Shown here one piece after another: positions 44,192 through 55,329 of a DNA stretch of 64,000 nt. The translations under genes were made by a program, and so were the position numbers. The notes under the pieces are model-generated. The model was given only the letters and a program-made list of their open reading frames with translations. It did not search any database and was not told the DNA's origin. Numbering within the stretch: the first letter of the stretch is position 1; each line of letters starts with the position of its first letter. The stretch is from Membranipora membranacea (Eukaryota > Bryozoa > Gymnolaemata > Cheilostomatida > Membraniporidae): the NCBI GenBank assembly GCA_914767715.1, contig OU612066.1:16807001-16871000 (forward strand), in the 5' to 3' direction.

Positions 44192-47100
44192 ATGTACTTG
44201 ATCGACACTTTTATGCTGATAATCTTGAGTACCTGCTTTGAGATGTCACCAGCAGAAACTGTGTCACCATATGATGTGACTCGAAATATCTCTACATCAA
44301 GTCTACAGAGTTTGACACCTGACCTTACATATGGTAAGAGTTGGCTATATCTAAAATTTCTGAGCCGTTACAAAGCGTTCTATAGTATGCTACTTTGCAA
44401 AATTCTTGAAAACTCAGCCACAGCTTGAAATTTTGCAAGAATAATCTAAAGATTTTTGATGTAGCTGCCTCTCAATACACCTGTTTGTCTTTTATATAAA
44501 ATATTGCACAGTCATTTGTCTATTAACTATTTTAAAGCTATGAAAATAAGATTGGGGTGTTTTAAAATCAAATGCAAGCCGTAGCTCTTTTTGTCAAGCA
44601 TTATGCATTAAAATATCTATGAATTTATTTATATAGCCAGTGCCTTAGACTCATACTGCGCTACATTGTGCACAATGGACAATGCATGTAAGGCAGCCAT
44701 GTTCGTAGGAGATGAGAAGCTCTGCCATCTGTTCAACGAGCCACAGTCAGCATCACTTGAGACAGGTTCAGAATTAACATCAGTGACATATTTAGAGAAG
44801 GCTGATTGCAATTGGACAATAGCTTCTACTGGGGTGAGAAAGATCATATTGTGTGAATTTGTAATACAAGTTTTTCCTGTAATGTTTACCACTGGATCCC
44901 ACGACAACATACATATAATCTATTAAGGTATGATTAGAAATATCATTAGGGTAAACTTGAGTCTCAGATATTTTTTTAATCTTTTCATAAAACTATTACA
45001 GTGCAGTTCACTAAATTCGAACCTCTGGGCACAACAAAAATATGTCCTAATAAAGCAGAGTCTGAATTAAGTGACACTAGAATGAATTGATATCTGGCTG
45101 AAGGGACCAATTTTCCTTGTCTGAATTAACAGGAGTTCTGAATTATAAAGTCTGAACTAACCAGTTAAAAATGTATAAATAAAATTTAGTATTCTATGGT
45201 AATTCGGTTAGCTTTATTGACCATCTGATATACATAGCTCAAAAGTAAGGTTCAATGTTATCAGAAGTTTTTTCCATCAAGCACTGGATGGAGTAACATT
45301 GGTAAAAAAAAAAAGATTCTTGAATGCTAATGGGTAACAGGAGAAAATTGTAAGAAGTAATTAAGATCAGCTTGCACCTGCTGAAGGTTAAAGCTTAATA
45401 CTCTTAATAAATCCTGACTGAAAATGTGATATTTGTACTGATTTGTTTCAAAATGTCACTTAGAACTGCTCATTTGGCAATAAGAACAGGAAAAATTGCT
45501 GGAAAAACATCAAATAATATGGTATATTGTTAAATATTGAGTGTTTAAACTGAGCAACGGTTTTGATACACACATATGTGAATTGACCATGTGGTTTACA
45601 TCTGAAGTTATCATCCTCTAAGATTGTTGACAATTCAAACATTTTGTAGCTGTGCTCTTACTGAATTGCCCTCTATTTTCTTCTTTTAAGGATTGCTGTT
45701 ACATTGGGAGCTTGTCTTGTGTAAACCAAGCGAGAATATATCAAGGTAAGGTTACATAAGAATTAGACAAGAAAAGGCGCTAACTTATGTTTGCCTGTCA
45801 AATTGAATCAGGTCAAGCACGCTATTGAAAATGCAGGTATACAGTAAAATGGGAGCGTTAGGGCATTCAGGCATTAGTCTGCATAATTTCCACCCATAAC
45901 AGCATGAGTATTTTTCTGTATGGCCAATAAATCGGTGTTTGGAATAATTAAATTTGCATGATGATTCAACAAGCGCGTGAAAGTTAATTTTCAGATGCCT
46001 GATGCCACATAATTAACAATTACCTCTCATTGATGTTTCAGAATTAATTTATCGGTGTATATTTACATCAATTCCTTGAAAACACTCTTCAGGAGGAATC
46101 TCCTGTGTATTTCAAAAGTTCACAATGTTAATTGTAGTTTATCTGATACCATTATCTTCACTATCATTCAATTGGTTTTTTTGTGATTTATGATATGTTG
46201 AGATTATCTTTAAGCAGTGTTACTATCACATCAAAGTAAGCTGCTCTAGTTACATATAGCTGTCTTAAGCAGAGGCATTCATTGCTATGAGCGATCTCTA
46301 GCTGAATAGTAACAAAGGTTGAATATAAAATGTGATCGAATATCGGTAGAAGGAAATTACTGATTACAAACAAGGAAACGCTATTGAGATTCATAAAAAT
46401 TGTACCGGATTTTATTTTCCTTGCTAACAGCTCTTTGTTACTGATTCTACCATGTTTAACTTGAATCAATGACGTTTCATTGATTTAAGTGAGTCTAATT
46501 GCAACAGAACATTATGTACATTATGTAACCTCTGAAAACGTGATCTGTTTGATGAGTGAAACCTGTAAAAAAATGGTACACTATCCAATTAATTTATATC
46601 AGTGTTAAGTTGTAAAACAATCCTTGAAGAACTGTGTTTCTAGTAAAGAAAAGAAATATTGGATGGTATCTTTAAATACATTTTTAAATTGTGAATTGAC
46701 CCATTGATACATTACATATTATAGTCCAATAAAGAGGTGACAATTTGGAGGTTGAGAACAGTTGAAAATATTTCCCGTCGAACCAAAGATTCAACTGTGA
46801 GATATTCCAATGTCACATTGTTCGAAATTAGACTGAGAACTTCAACTTGTAAACTCTTGTGAACGCTCACTTGCTACAACCAAACTGCCATGTCTCTCTG
46901 TTAGGGATGAAAGTTGTCTGTCTGTTTTGTAAAGTTGGAGGTTTTGAGGATTACACACATATCAGCATTTTTTATAGACTGTTTTGGAGTTGTGCATATT
47001 TCTTTGATGAAAATATTCAAAGCTCAGCTAGTCAAATTGAGGAAATTGTCCTTCCTGCCCAAGTATGGTTTTATTGATTGGTAGTAAGTTAACTATACTG

Positions 47101-49585
47101 TACAAGCCCATTAAACTGCATCTTCTATTAAAATTTTGCGTATCCACAACAAAAAAGCTGCATGAAAATAAATGGCGCTGGTCTCCCTCATTAAAAAATA
47201 ATATTTTTGTGGGGATAATTATGCAATAAAATGTTTGGATATTATGTAGACTGCCAAGATGCTTTCGACAAAGGGGAGAGAGAATCTGGTGGTATGTTTT
47301 TCCTGAAGCCTTACCCAACATGGAAAGTTATCAAAGCAATCTGCCAGTTTGACTCTACTTCTGGATGGACTGTTATTCAGAGAAGACTTGATGGGTCTGT
47401 GGACTTCGACAGAGACTGGGCTGATTATGCCCATGGCTTTGGTGATGTTATCGGGGAGTATTGGATAGGTAAGTGACAGACTTACGATTCACAACAGATA
47501 TTGCCTAATCTATAAGAAGAAAGCACGCACGCTCGCATGTATACAGGCAAGTATACAGGCATGCATGCACGTACGCATACAAACACTTGCACACACGCAC
47601 GCACACACAAACGCACGCACGCACGCACGTATACAGGCATGTAAGGTTGCGCTGTCCTTACAAGTTGTGGTGGGTATTTGTGATCACTTAGAAGTACTAC
47701 GCTACTTCGTTGTAACTTATTAACTGGTTTATTAGATAGTAAAATTTCATATATATATATGAGACATAAAATATCTGAGCCAATAGTAATACAGCAGTTC
47801 ATATGATGGTAACAAAAGGTAGTCAGGATACAGCGAGCAAATGAATATTCAATCAATTAATTCGATGACAGCACAATCAGTCATGAATCTTGGCACATTC
47901 TTAAACATGATGACATATTAATAATGATGATGTGAATTTGTCTATTCACATCTGATGTCATCCTTACAGGCACGTATACAGGCATGCAAACACTTGCACA
48001 CACGCACGCACAAAACGCACGAACAGACCACCATGACCACCACACTCACCATGGACCAAAGTCGTCGGTCAACCCACCCTGTGGTTAACTCAGGGGTAAA
48101 TTGATTTTGCAACCATTGCCACACAAGTTTGTTATGTTTGAGGGAAATAAATTCTTTCGTGTAGTAAATGTAAGGAAAGAAAAATGATGTTAATATCAAA
48201 GATCAAAGGGTGGGCTGAGAGTAACTCAAGGAAAAAAAAAACTATCCAGAGGGTAGCAATACATCTAAATTGCAAAAAATATTTCTTGTTTCCCCAGTTG
48301 ACTGTCGGTAAAGCAATATTAACTGAAATTTCATACAAATTTGTTCCGGCAACCCTTTATCCCTTTGTCTCCATTGTCTACTTGTGAGACAAATTTGCTG
48401 TGCAGCAGTTGTCAGTCACCACACATTTGCATTACACAAATTATTGTATATTCTAATTTGTATTTTAGGCTTAGAGGCAATATTCTATCTTACACGAACC
48501 AACCAGCAGCTCAGCATATTCATGGAGGACTTTGATGGTGAATCAAGAACTGCAAATTACTCGACATTCCACATCAATGGTATAAGCGAGGCGTATGTCA
48601 ATCATGTATGTTGGCTATGTATCTTTAGCTGTTGCTCTTTTTGTGTCAGTTTTTGAAGCAGTTTTTGATTTTTCTAACCTAGATATCCCTACAGCTCATT
48701 CCTTCATCAAGAAACACATTTACATTTGTATATCAGAATATCAATAGGACTTGACATAGTATTCCCTTATTCTTTATCACTAAGCTTGAACCAGCTAGAT
48801 CTGAACGCAACCAATTCTATACCCTTTAAAAGCTGCCTATCCCTACTTGATTTAACCTTTTGCTCAGAAAATACCACCAATGTTGTGGATATCTTCATAA
48901 TATAATAGTTTGAGTATTTAGTTGACTGTGGCTTTTTTGTACAGAAAGGGTGGGCTACCAAGCTATTTAAGCACTATGAGGCCACTTTTTAGTAGTTTTT
49001 GTACGATATTGGCCCATGTGATTATAATGATGCAAAACTTTGTAGATCTCAGGATTCTTTGGAGATGCAGGAGACTCATGGATAACTAACAGCGCACAAA
49101 ATCATGCCGGCCAACCTTTCTCCACCAGAGACAACGATAATGATGCTTCCAGTGGTCTAAATTGTGCTGCAACTTACAGCGGTACAGATTTCAATGTTCT
49201 CACCAAAACATATTCATTGTTGACATCAGGTGACACTGAACCACGTTCTGGTAGGGCTCAGAAACGTATTATCAATCCTTTATTGAGTGTAACAGATTAC
49301 TTGCTAACGCAAACTATGGTAGTCGGAATAATACTCTTGGAAACAAAGAAAACTTACCATCAGGAATGTTGTCAATCATAGAATACCCTAATATTATTGT
49401 CTCATTATGTTCTACGCTTCTGTTTTTCAGGTGGTTGGTGGTTCAACAATTGCCATAGAGCTGATCTGAATGGTGTCTGGTACCCAGGTGGGGATTACTC
49501 AGAATCTGCTACAGGAGCTTCTTGGTATACATGGAGGGGACATAACTACTCACTTAAGACCATTTATATCAGGCTTAGTAGATAA
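44192..49585 (+). CDS. Gene 3: secreted PAN/apple-like plus FReD protein, complete
   Basis: Seven exons: 44192-44333 (signal exon, hydrophobic MLIILSTCF core), 44637-44833 (PAN-like), 45691-45745 (linker, two codons shorter), 47250-47468, 48469-48605, 49046-49181 and 49431-49585, for 346 codons and TAG. Residues: leader 1-47, PAN-like 48-113, linker 114-131, FReD 132-346. The PAN-like exon keeps [16 protein letters not shown] and CHLF. The FReD has [15 protein letters not shown], calcium loop DNDND, NCA, GGWWFNNCHRADLNG and NYS sequons. The exon 6 loop is three codons longer than in gene 2'. It is clearly more diverged from genes 2 and 2' than they are from each other, so it split off earlier. 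Start choice: the first ATG in frame with the hydrophobic stretch. All splice sites are canonical. No lesions are seen. Confidence 0.9.
45746..47249. other. intron 3 of gene 3
   Basis: A 1.5 kb intron between the linker exon and the first FReD exon. I see no repeat, RNA or coding structure I can support in it. Confidence 0.4.
47515..48025. repeat. GCAC/GTATACAGGC-rich simple repeats in intron 4 of gene 3
   Basis: Two patches (47523-47645 and 47968-48025) of alternating GCAC, CACA and GTATACAGGCA units, with several hundred bases of ordinary sequence between them. They share an order of units, so they may be halves of one split array. Confidence 0.7.
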
Positions 49586-52500
49586 TCATATCAAGTCATC
49601 AGATTACTTAGGTCTTTGAAATAAATAACTCAGGATAGCCAGAAAGCTCTTCTCACATTTGATAAGTGATATGGTAGAAAATTGCACTGTTGATTTTCGA
49701 CATACTGGTGAGCCCAGAAGTTTTCATTTGTCTTTTTGCGTTTTGGTTTCTGTTTTTGTAAGACTCTACTGGCATATTTTGTATTGTTATTGCTGATTGC
49801 TCTGTGCTTGTAAAGAAAAGCCATGATCCAGAATACCCCATTTGGTGATGCTGGTCCTTATGTTGTTTGTCTGGTTGACAGTTTTAAAATAACCATGTCT
49901 TTTTGAGCGTCTTCATTTATTCACAGTGTGTATGGCAATCATCTGATGTCGTCAGAATTTTCCACTATTGGTATTAGGTATTAGGTATCAGGTTTATTTT
50001 ACATCCTCTATCACAATTATGCGACAAAACTGGATGCTTCGAGAGCTGTTTGGCATTTAAAAATGATTGTAAATAGATGAAACTGTTGTTCTGAAACATC
50101 ATAAAGTAATTGAAAAACCTATGTTGCCTTTTCACTGTGCGGCATCTGGCAGGTCTGAAAAAGTACTTCAAGCGAGAAGACTATCTATCGTGGTTAAAAA
50201 TGATTCGGTCATACAGAGGATGGTGTCACAACAATGCAATGGATCAATCATTCTGATCTCTATATACCCTAGTGTGCTAGATGCTTGTCGTTACATCCTC
50301 AGGCTGAATTATTCAAACTTAGTGACAGGAAGAAAAAAGATACTCCACGGTTAGAGCAATGAGTTATCTGGTCTAAGTTACATTTCCCTGATTATTGATT
50401 ATTGATGTAAAGAAAATGTAGGTTTTTGCAACTCCAATATTCTTCATATAAATGTTCAAATTCGTAACTGAGTTGGGATATACTGAACGCCTTTGAGCAT
50501 GAGAGTCTTTAAAGTGGTAGACAACCCCAAAAGTAACATTTTGATATTTGATGCGTAATGATGTACTCCTTCTAAATTCGGATTGTCAGAAATAAATGTT
50601 AAATTTGAAAATTTTAATCATTTTCAATTACAAACTCTCTTCTACCATTTTGTTACAGTAACACAAATACCCGTACTCTCCAAATAAAACTATTATTGGA
50701 AAAAAATAATGTATAAAAGAATTTTTTTCTAGAATCGAAGCAGTTATCTTTTGTTGTGTCAATGTTGATATATAAAAAGTCATCTCGGTTACAAAATCAT
50801 CTACAAAAACAATATTATTGCTTTCAATAACAAAAATTGAGCATTTTTTCGAGATTATAATAGCTTCTCAACTTAATTCAGTTTATTGCAGCCATGGGGT
50901 GGAGGGGCCACTGACTGCCCTGTGGTGCAGATCCAAAGCTTATACCTTAGATTTCTATTGTTGAGTATGTTACCTACTGGTGAAGGTTAATTGCACCTTG
51001 ATACGTGCCAGTGTTGTCTTCTACTTTAAATCTCAGTAATACCTTCAAGCGGTGTCACCAAGTTCCTATTAGACTGGTTCCTAAAAATAGCACCACTAGA
51101 CGTTCCGAGCGTCACCGCCATCGACTCAACACTAAGTGCCAAACAAAACCAAGGGAGCAAACACTTTTTAATTCCTATGTAAAGCATGAATGTGTGAAAT
51201 ATGTCTGGGTGAAAATTGTTCACATTATTTTTTATGATACTTATTTCCTTGTTAATCTGAGATGCCAATGAAACGCAAGATTTATGAATTTTATCATTTT
51301 CTCCCTTTTACCAAAACCTGCAGGGGTGGCCACTTTCCTTTAGGTAGCATACAAATGGTTTGAAATAAAAGTTATCATTATATTTCCTTAGTCTGATTTT
51401 TGTAAACATTCTCCTGGGTTGCATTTTTCACACAAGACAGGTTCTTGATTTAACAGTAATCCTACAATGACCAAACAAGAGAGAATCAAGAAGCTCACAA
51501 CCAAATTGAACTTGCTAGATACCTACCCTATTACCGGCGGCAACATTGAACGGGTTGGGTCAAATCTGTCTATTAGCGTTTGAACTTCCACATTCTGAAC
51601 TGGGTTTTACTGGTATTAGTTCCGTACTCATTCGTCCGGTTATCTCGCCGGGGTATAAGACCCAGCAGGTCGGTCAGCTTTACACTTTGCCAACAATACC
51701 CTTTCAATTAGGCCTAGTTGGGCATACCAGCTGTACAACTAGTTACTAGTGCTATGTACTGTTTGTCAAAGCAACTTCCCTACCTACTTTATCTGATTGA
51801 ATTTGAAATTCAAACTATAAATGATTCTTTTTGCTTCTCCTTGTAGAGTGAGGTAAAACAAATTTATATATAATTGTATATCTGCACAATACTATAATGA
51901 AAATATCTTAACATTTTTATTTTCTCTCATCTCAAAGACATCCTATCTATTTCCACCTCACTACTGAAACATTTTAACTCATCTTCAGTCTCAAGCTTTC
52001 CTTTTTTTCTCTTTTCCTTTTCCTTTTTTTTTCGGCACTATTCGGAAAACATTCCGCTACTGGAATGAAATAGACTGCCAATAAAAGTGTAAAACAAAAA
52101 AACAAAAAAAAAAGGCAACTTTTCATGTTTACATAGCATCAAAAATAATTATTACACATACATCATTGACTAGTCTTCACAATTTTGCTTCTAAAGTCTG
52201 ACACTTTCATTTTGCAGTCGCAACTTGAACTTTTGCGTACTCCTTGTCGGCTATAAAATGGTTGATCAGTGTTTAGCAATGAGCATGTCAAAAAGTACTG
52301 CACCTGTCCTCGACTTGTATCGAAATTTACAGTAATACTGTTTATCCACCCCGTTCTTGGTTTCACCTGTCTTTCTTCCCCTATTCAAAACTCAATAGTT
52401 TGCCCTCGTTGAATAATAAGGGTAAAGGCAGTGAAACTTTATTGATTCTTGCAACTCAAACAGTCAGTCTAGTTTCATTTTCCCATTGATTGGGTTTATG

Positions 52501-53226
52501 GTGACCATCTATAACATTCAATATTATATGACTTTGATCACATATATAATAAAGGCCCATTATAGTTTTACCATTGATAAACATCGTTGATTTATGTCTC
52601 GGTAGACAAATTTGTGCATCAAATTTATGGCTTCATCACAGTTTTATAAGTCCCCGTTGTATTTCAGAAAAAAGACCTGACACAACTCAATTTGTATAGA
52701 ATAAGTGTCATCATAATATGACGCAATTGAAAGCAATTCCCACTCCTTTCCGTCTGATATACATAGGATTCCTACATGTCACATCCAACAGGGTTTTTTT
52801 TAAATGTAAAGGTAACATAAGAGAGAGATTAACCTTTTTTTAAAATTGTCGTCAGGCTCTTATTTCTATGTGCTTTGTGATGACATTTGAAAAAAACTTT
52901 TGTACTGCATAATTTGCGTCAAGCCTTTGTTTCCCAAGCCCCTATACCAGCTCGACTGTGCTTCCACTGATGCCATTCCTGTCTCATTGCTTAGTACTGG
53001 AATTGCCCTCCCTAGTTGGGGACAATCAGTAGCTCTGTTTAACTGCATTATTGGACTCAGACCGGTCCTGAAAGATAGCCGAAACCCGTACAGCCGACCG
53101 GGTCCGAGTTTAGAGAACCAGCTCCGGCCCTTCTGTTAACAGATTGACAAAAGCGCATCAAGTTATTATTATTACTTAAAAAATGAAAGGTAGAGATTTA
53201 TAATTATATTATCCATTATAATGTAG
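49586..53226. other. intergenic region between gene 3 and the FReD pseudogene
   Basis: 3.6 kb with no supported gene. At about 52010-52115 a T-rich block, GCACTATTCGGAAAAC, then GCCAATAAAAG and an A-rich tail resemble a LINE 3' end on the plus strand. The short open frames at 51005-51271 on both strands overlap each other and have no splice or family support. Confidence 0.45.
49620..49625 (+). promoter_or_regulatory. poly(A) signal of gene 3
   Basis: AATAAA 35 bases after the gene 3 stop codon is a plausible cleavage/polyadenylation signal. The short 3' UTR is an inference. Confidence 0.5.
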
Positions 53227-54525
53227 ATTGCCAAAATGCTTTTGACCAAGTGGAGAGAGAAAATCTGGTAGTTTGTTTTATCTGAAGTCTTACCCAACAA
53301 GGAAAGTAATAAAAAGCAGTCTGCCAATTTGACTCTACTTCTGGAAGGCAGTTATTCAGAGAAGACTGGATGCATACTTGCCAACCTGTACGCATAAAGC
53401 GTTTATGAATGCTTATTTGACACTATTTATGTTTTAAACGCAAAACGCTAGCTGTACGCATTTATGGTTTTTCAAACACCTGTTCATCTAGTTAGGTAAT
53501 CAAAAACACATCTTTAGTGTTGGCTTCAGTTTACTTCCATAATCTTGTCATTGTTGATTGATAGTCTAAACAATGAGTAACTCCTTGGTCTAAAACTCTG
53601 GTCTTGCCTTCAGAAAACCATTGTGTTGATTTTATATGGACTTTTTACCTGTTCAAGTCTTAAATGAGTCAACTTACAATTTTTTTTTAATGAGAGTAAC
53701 AAAGTTGCCCACCTCCTTGTTGGGGTGGGATAACTCTCCTGCCCCAGTGCTTCAAGGGCAACCAGGGATTCAAATAGCCTGTCTTGTCAAGACAGGCTAG
53801 GTTTCAAACAACTTCTCATTGATTATCAGCAGATTGCACCTTACGCATAGGGAAAAGGACAAGTGTTGAGTGATCTGTATTCCTACGCTACCAAGGTCTA
53901 CGTTCTGTGATAAAAGCACTTTTCGCGCTTAGTGCAAAAAATTTTTTGGGGCAATTTCTGGTGATTTAAGGCACCCTGGAGTTTTGTAAGCATTTTCAAG
54001 CATTTTGCAAATTTTTGTAAGCATTTTGGAAAAATTAGGTTGGCAAGTCTGCTGGATGGCTCTGTAGATTTGGAGAGAGACTGGGTAGATTATGTGAATG
54101 GATTTGGCTATCTAACTGGAAAGTATTGGATAGGTAAGTGTAGCTGCTAAATCTCATGAAGGAGATAATTGTTAGCTACCTGTTACTAGTTTTGGCACAA
54201 TATCACTTTTAACCGTATCAACTCGAACTTTTTATACTTTTATTATAAAAGTTAGCCTATTGCAAAAGGCATCCCATTTACCAGTAGAAACTTTAGTAGA
54301 CTCACATGTCTGAATTCAAAAATCAATCCTTCTATTGAATTGGAACCAAACACCTTGCATGCTTAGCTATCCTTTTTCCTCTCAGCAAAATATTCCTTGT
54401 ATTGATAAAAAACTGATCATGTGGTGTCAATTCATCATCAACAAAGACTAGATGGGCACGGATAATAAACAATATTGTGTCTTCTCTAAGGTTTAGAAAC
54501 AATACACTACCTCACACAAACAAAG
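53227..54525 (+). pseudogene. FReD pseudogene split by a transposon
   Basis: 53227-53372 and 54052-54134 together align with the 219 bp first FReD exon, after a conserved ATAATGTAG acceptor and ending in a GTAAG donor. Small insertions (near 53246-53265 and 53310) destroy the frame, and a 679 bp insertion splits the exon at the LDG codons. At 54491-54525 a truncated second FReD exon (starting GTTTAGAAACAATAC) breaks off. No PAN-like, linker or later FReD exon is found, so only part of a gene was ever copied here or the rest has been lost. Confidence 0.85.
53373..54051. mobile_element. 679 bp hAT-like element inserted in the pseudogene exon
   Basis: The termini CATACTTGCCAACCT and AGGTTGGCAAGTCTG are inverted copies, and CTGGATG is repeated at 53366-53372 and 54052-54058 (7 bp, 8 with one mismatch). 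It has no transposase. At about 53752-53880 it contains a diverged copy of the TTAA element terminus (AAGGGCAACCAGGG, then the AACAACTTCTCATTGAT and AGCAGATTGCACCTT blocks). That copy is itself interrupted by a near-perfect palindrome at about 53778-53802. Confidence 0.75.
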
Positions 54526-54602
54526 CCCTGAAAAACTAGAAAAATTCTCAAAATTGTACAAATACTCAACACGTTCAACTAAACTGAAACCAATTGAAAC
54601 TG

Positions 54603-54719
54603 ACAACAATAGAGGTGGAAGATCCTTGTTGTGAGTGGTACCACAACACAACTACCACTGCCACTGCCAATGCAACTGCCACAACGTAACAAGGACCTTC
54701 CACCTCTATTTTTGTTGAT
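54603..54719. mobile_element. small inverted-repeat element (MITE-like)
   Basis: Arms of about 27 bp at 54604-54630 and 54688-54717 (CAACAATAGAGGTGGAAG and its inverse) enclose a CCACTGCCACTGCC-type simple repeat. It has no coding capacity. Confidence 0.6.
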
Positions 54720-55329
54720 TAGAGTTGATGGCTAGAGGTAACCTGTTGCATAGTTCTATAATGTAGCTGCACAATATGTACCTATTAAGATAGGAGGTGG
54801 CTTCACTGCCTATCGCCATCGCAGGTCTTGCGGCTAGGCCGGCATCGGTTTGGCATGCCCCTGACCTTGTCGGTGGAGTCCTGCAGTAGGGGAGTAAAAA
54901 TTGAGCTGGACATACTTCACACTAGCCTGTAACTGGCTATCTGGTTGTCCCCTTGCCTTTTAGCCACTCTTTTCAATAAGCATCATAGTATATTAATTTT
55001 AGTGCAATAAAAGCTATATAATAAAAACAACAACAGGCAACATGATTTACATTGGTTTAAATGAGCTAGTGACAGCTGCCTCATTTGCTAGTAAACGGTA
55101 TTTATTAGTTTGTTTTTCCGTGAGGTATCATTCATTTAGAATTGGGCAGTCAACATAAACAGTCAACGCTCAAACACCACTTCATAGTCACAATGACTGG
55201 GGATGACGTCGCTCTGAAGAATTTAACATTATTTCTGTAGCAAGCAGCTCAAAAAAAAGAAATTACGACTTTTGATCAAATTGCTACGGAATACATCAGA
55301 CATATCCACATCAGACAACTATTTTGACA
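54720..55329. other. upstream region of gene 4
   Basis: A GC-richer patch at about 54790-54960 (CTATCGCCATCGCAGGTCTT and following) looks like part of a dispersed repeat, but I cannot name it. The promoter of gene 4 should lie in the last few hundred bases; no clear core element is visible. Confidence 0.35.

Noticed and set aside
51005-51271. overlapping open frames on both strands
   Set aside because: No splice context, no family similarity and no duplicate in the window.
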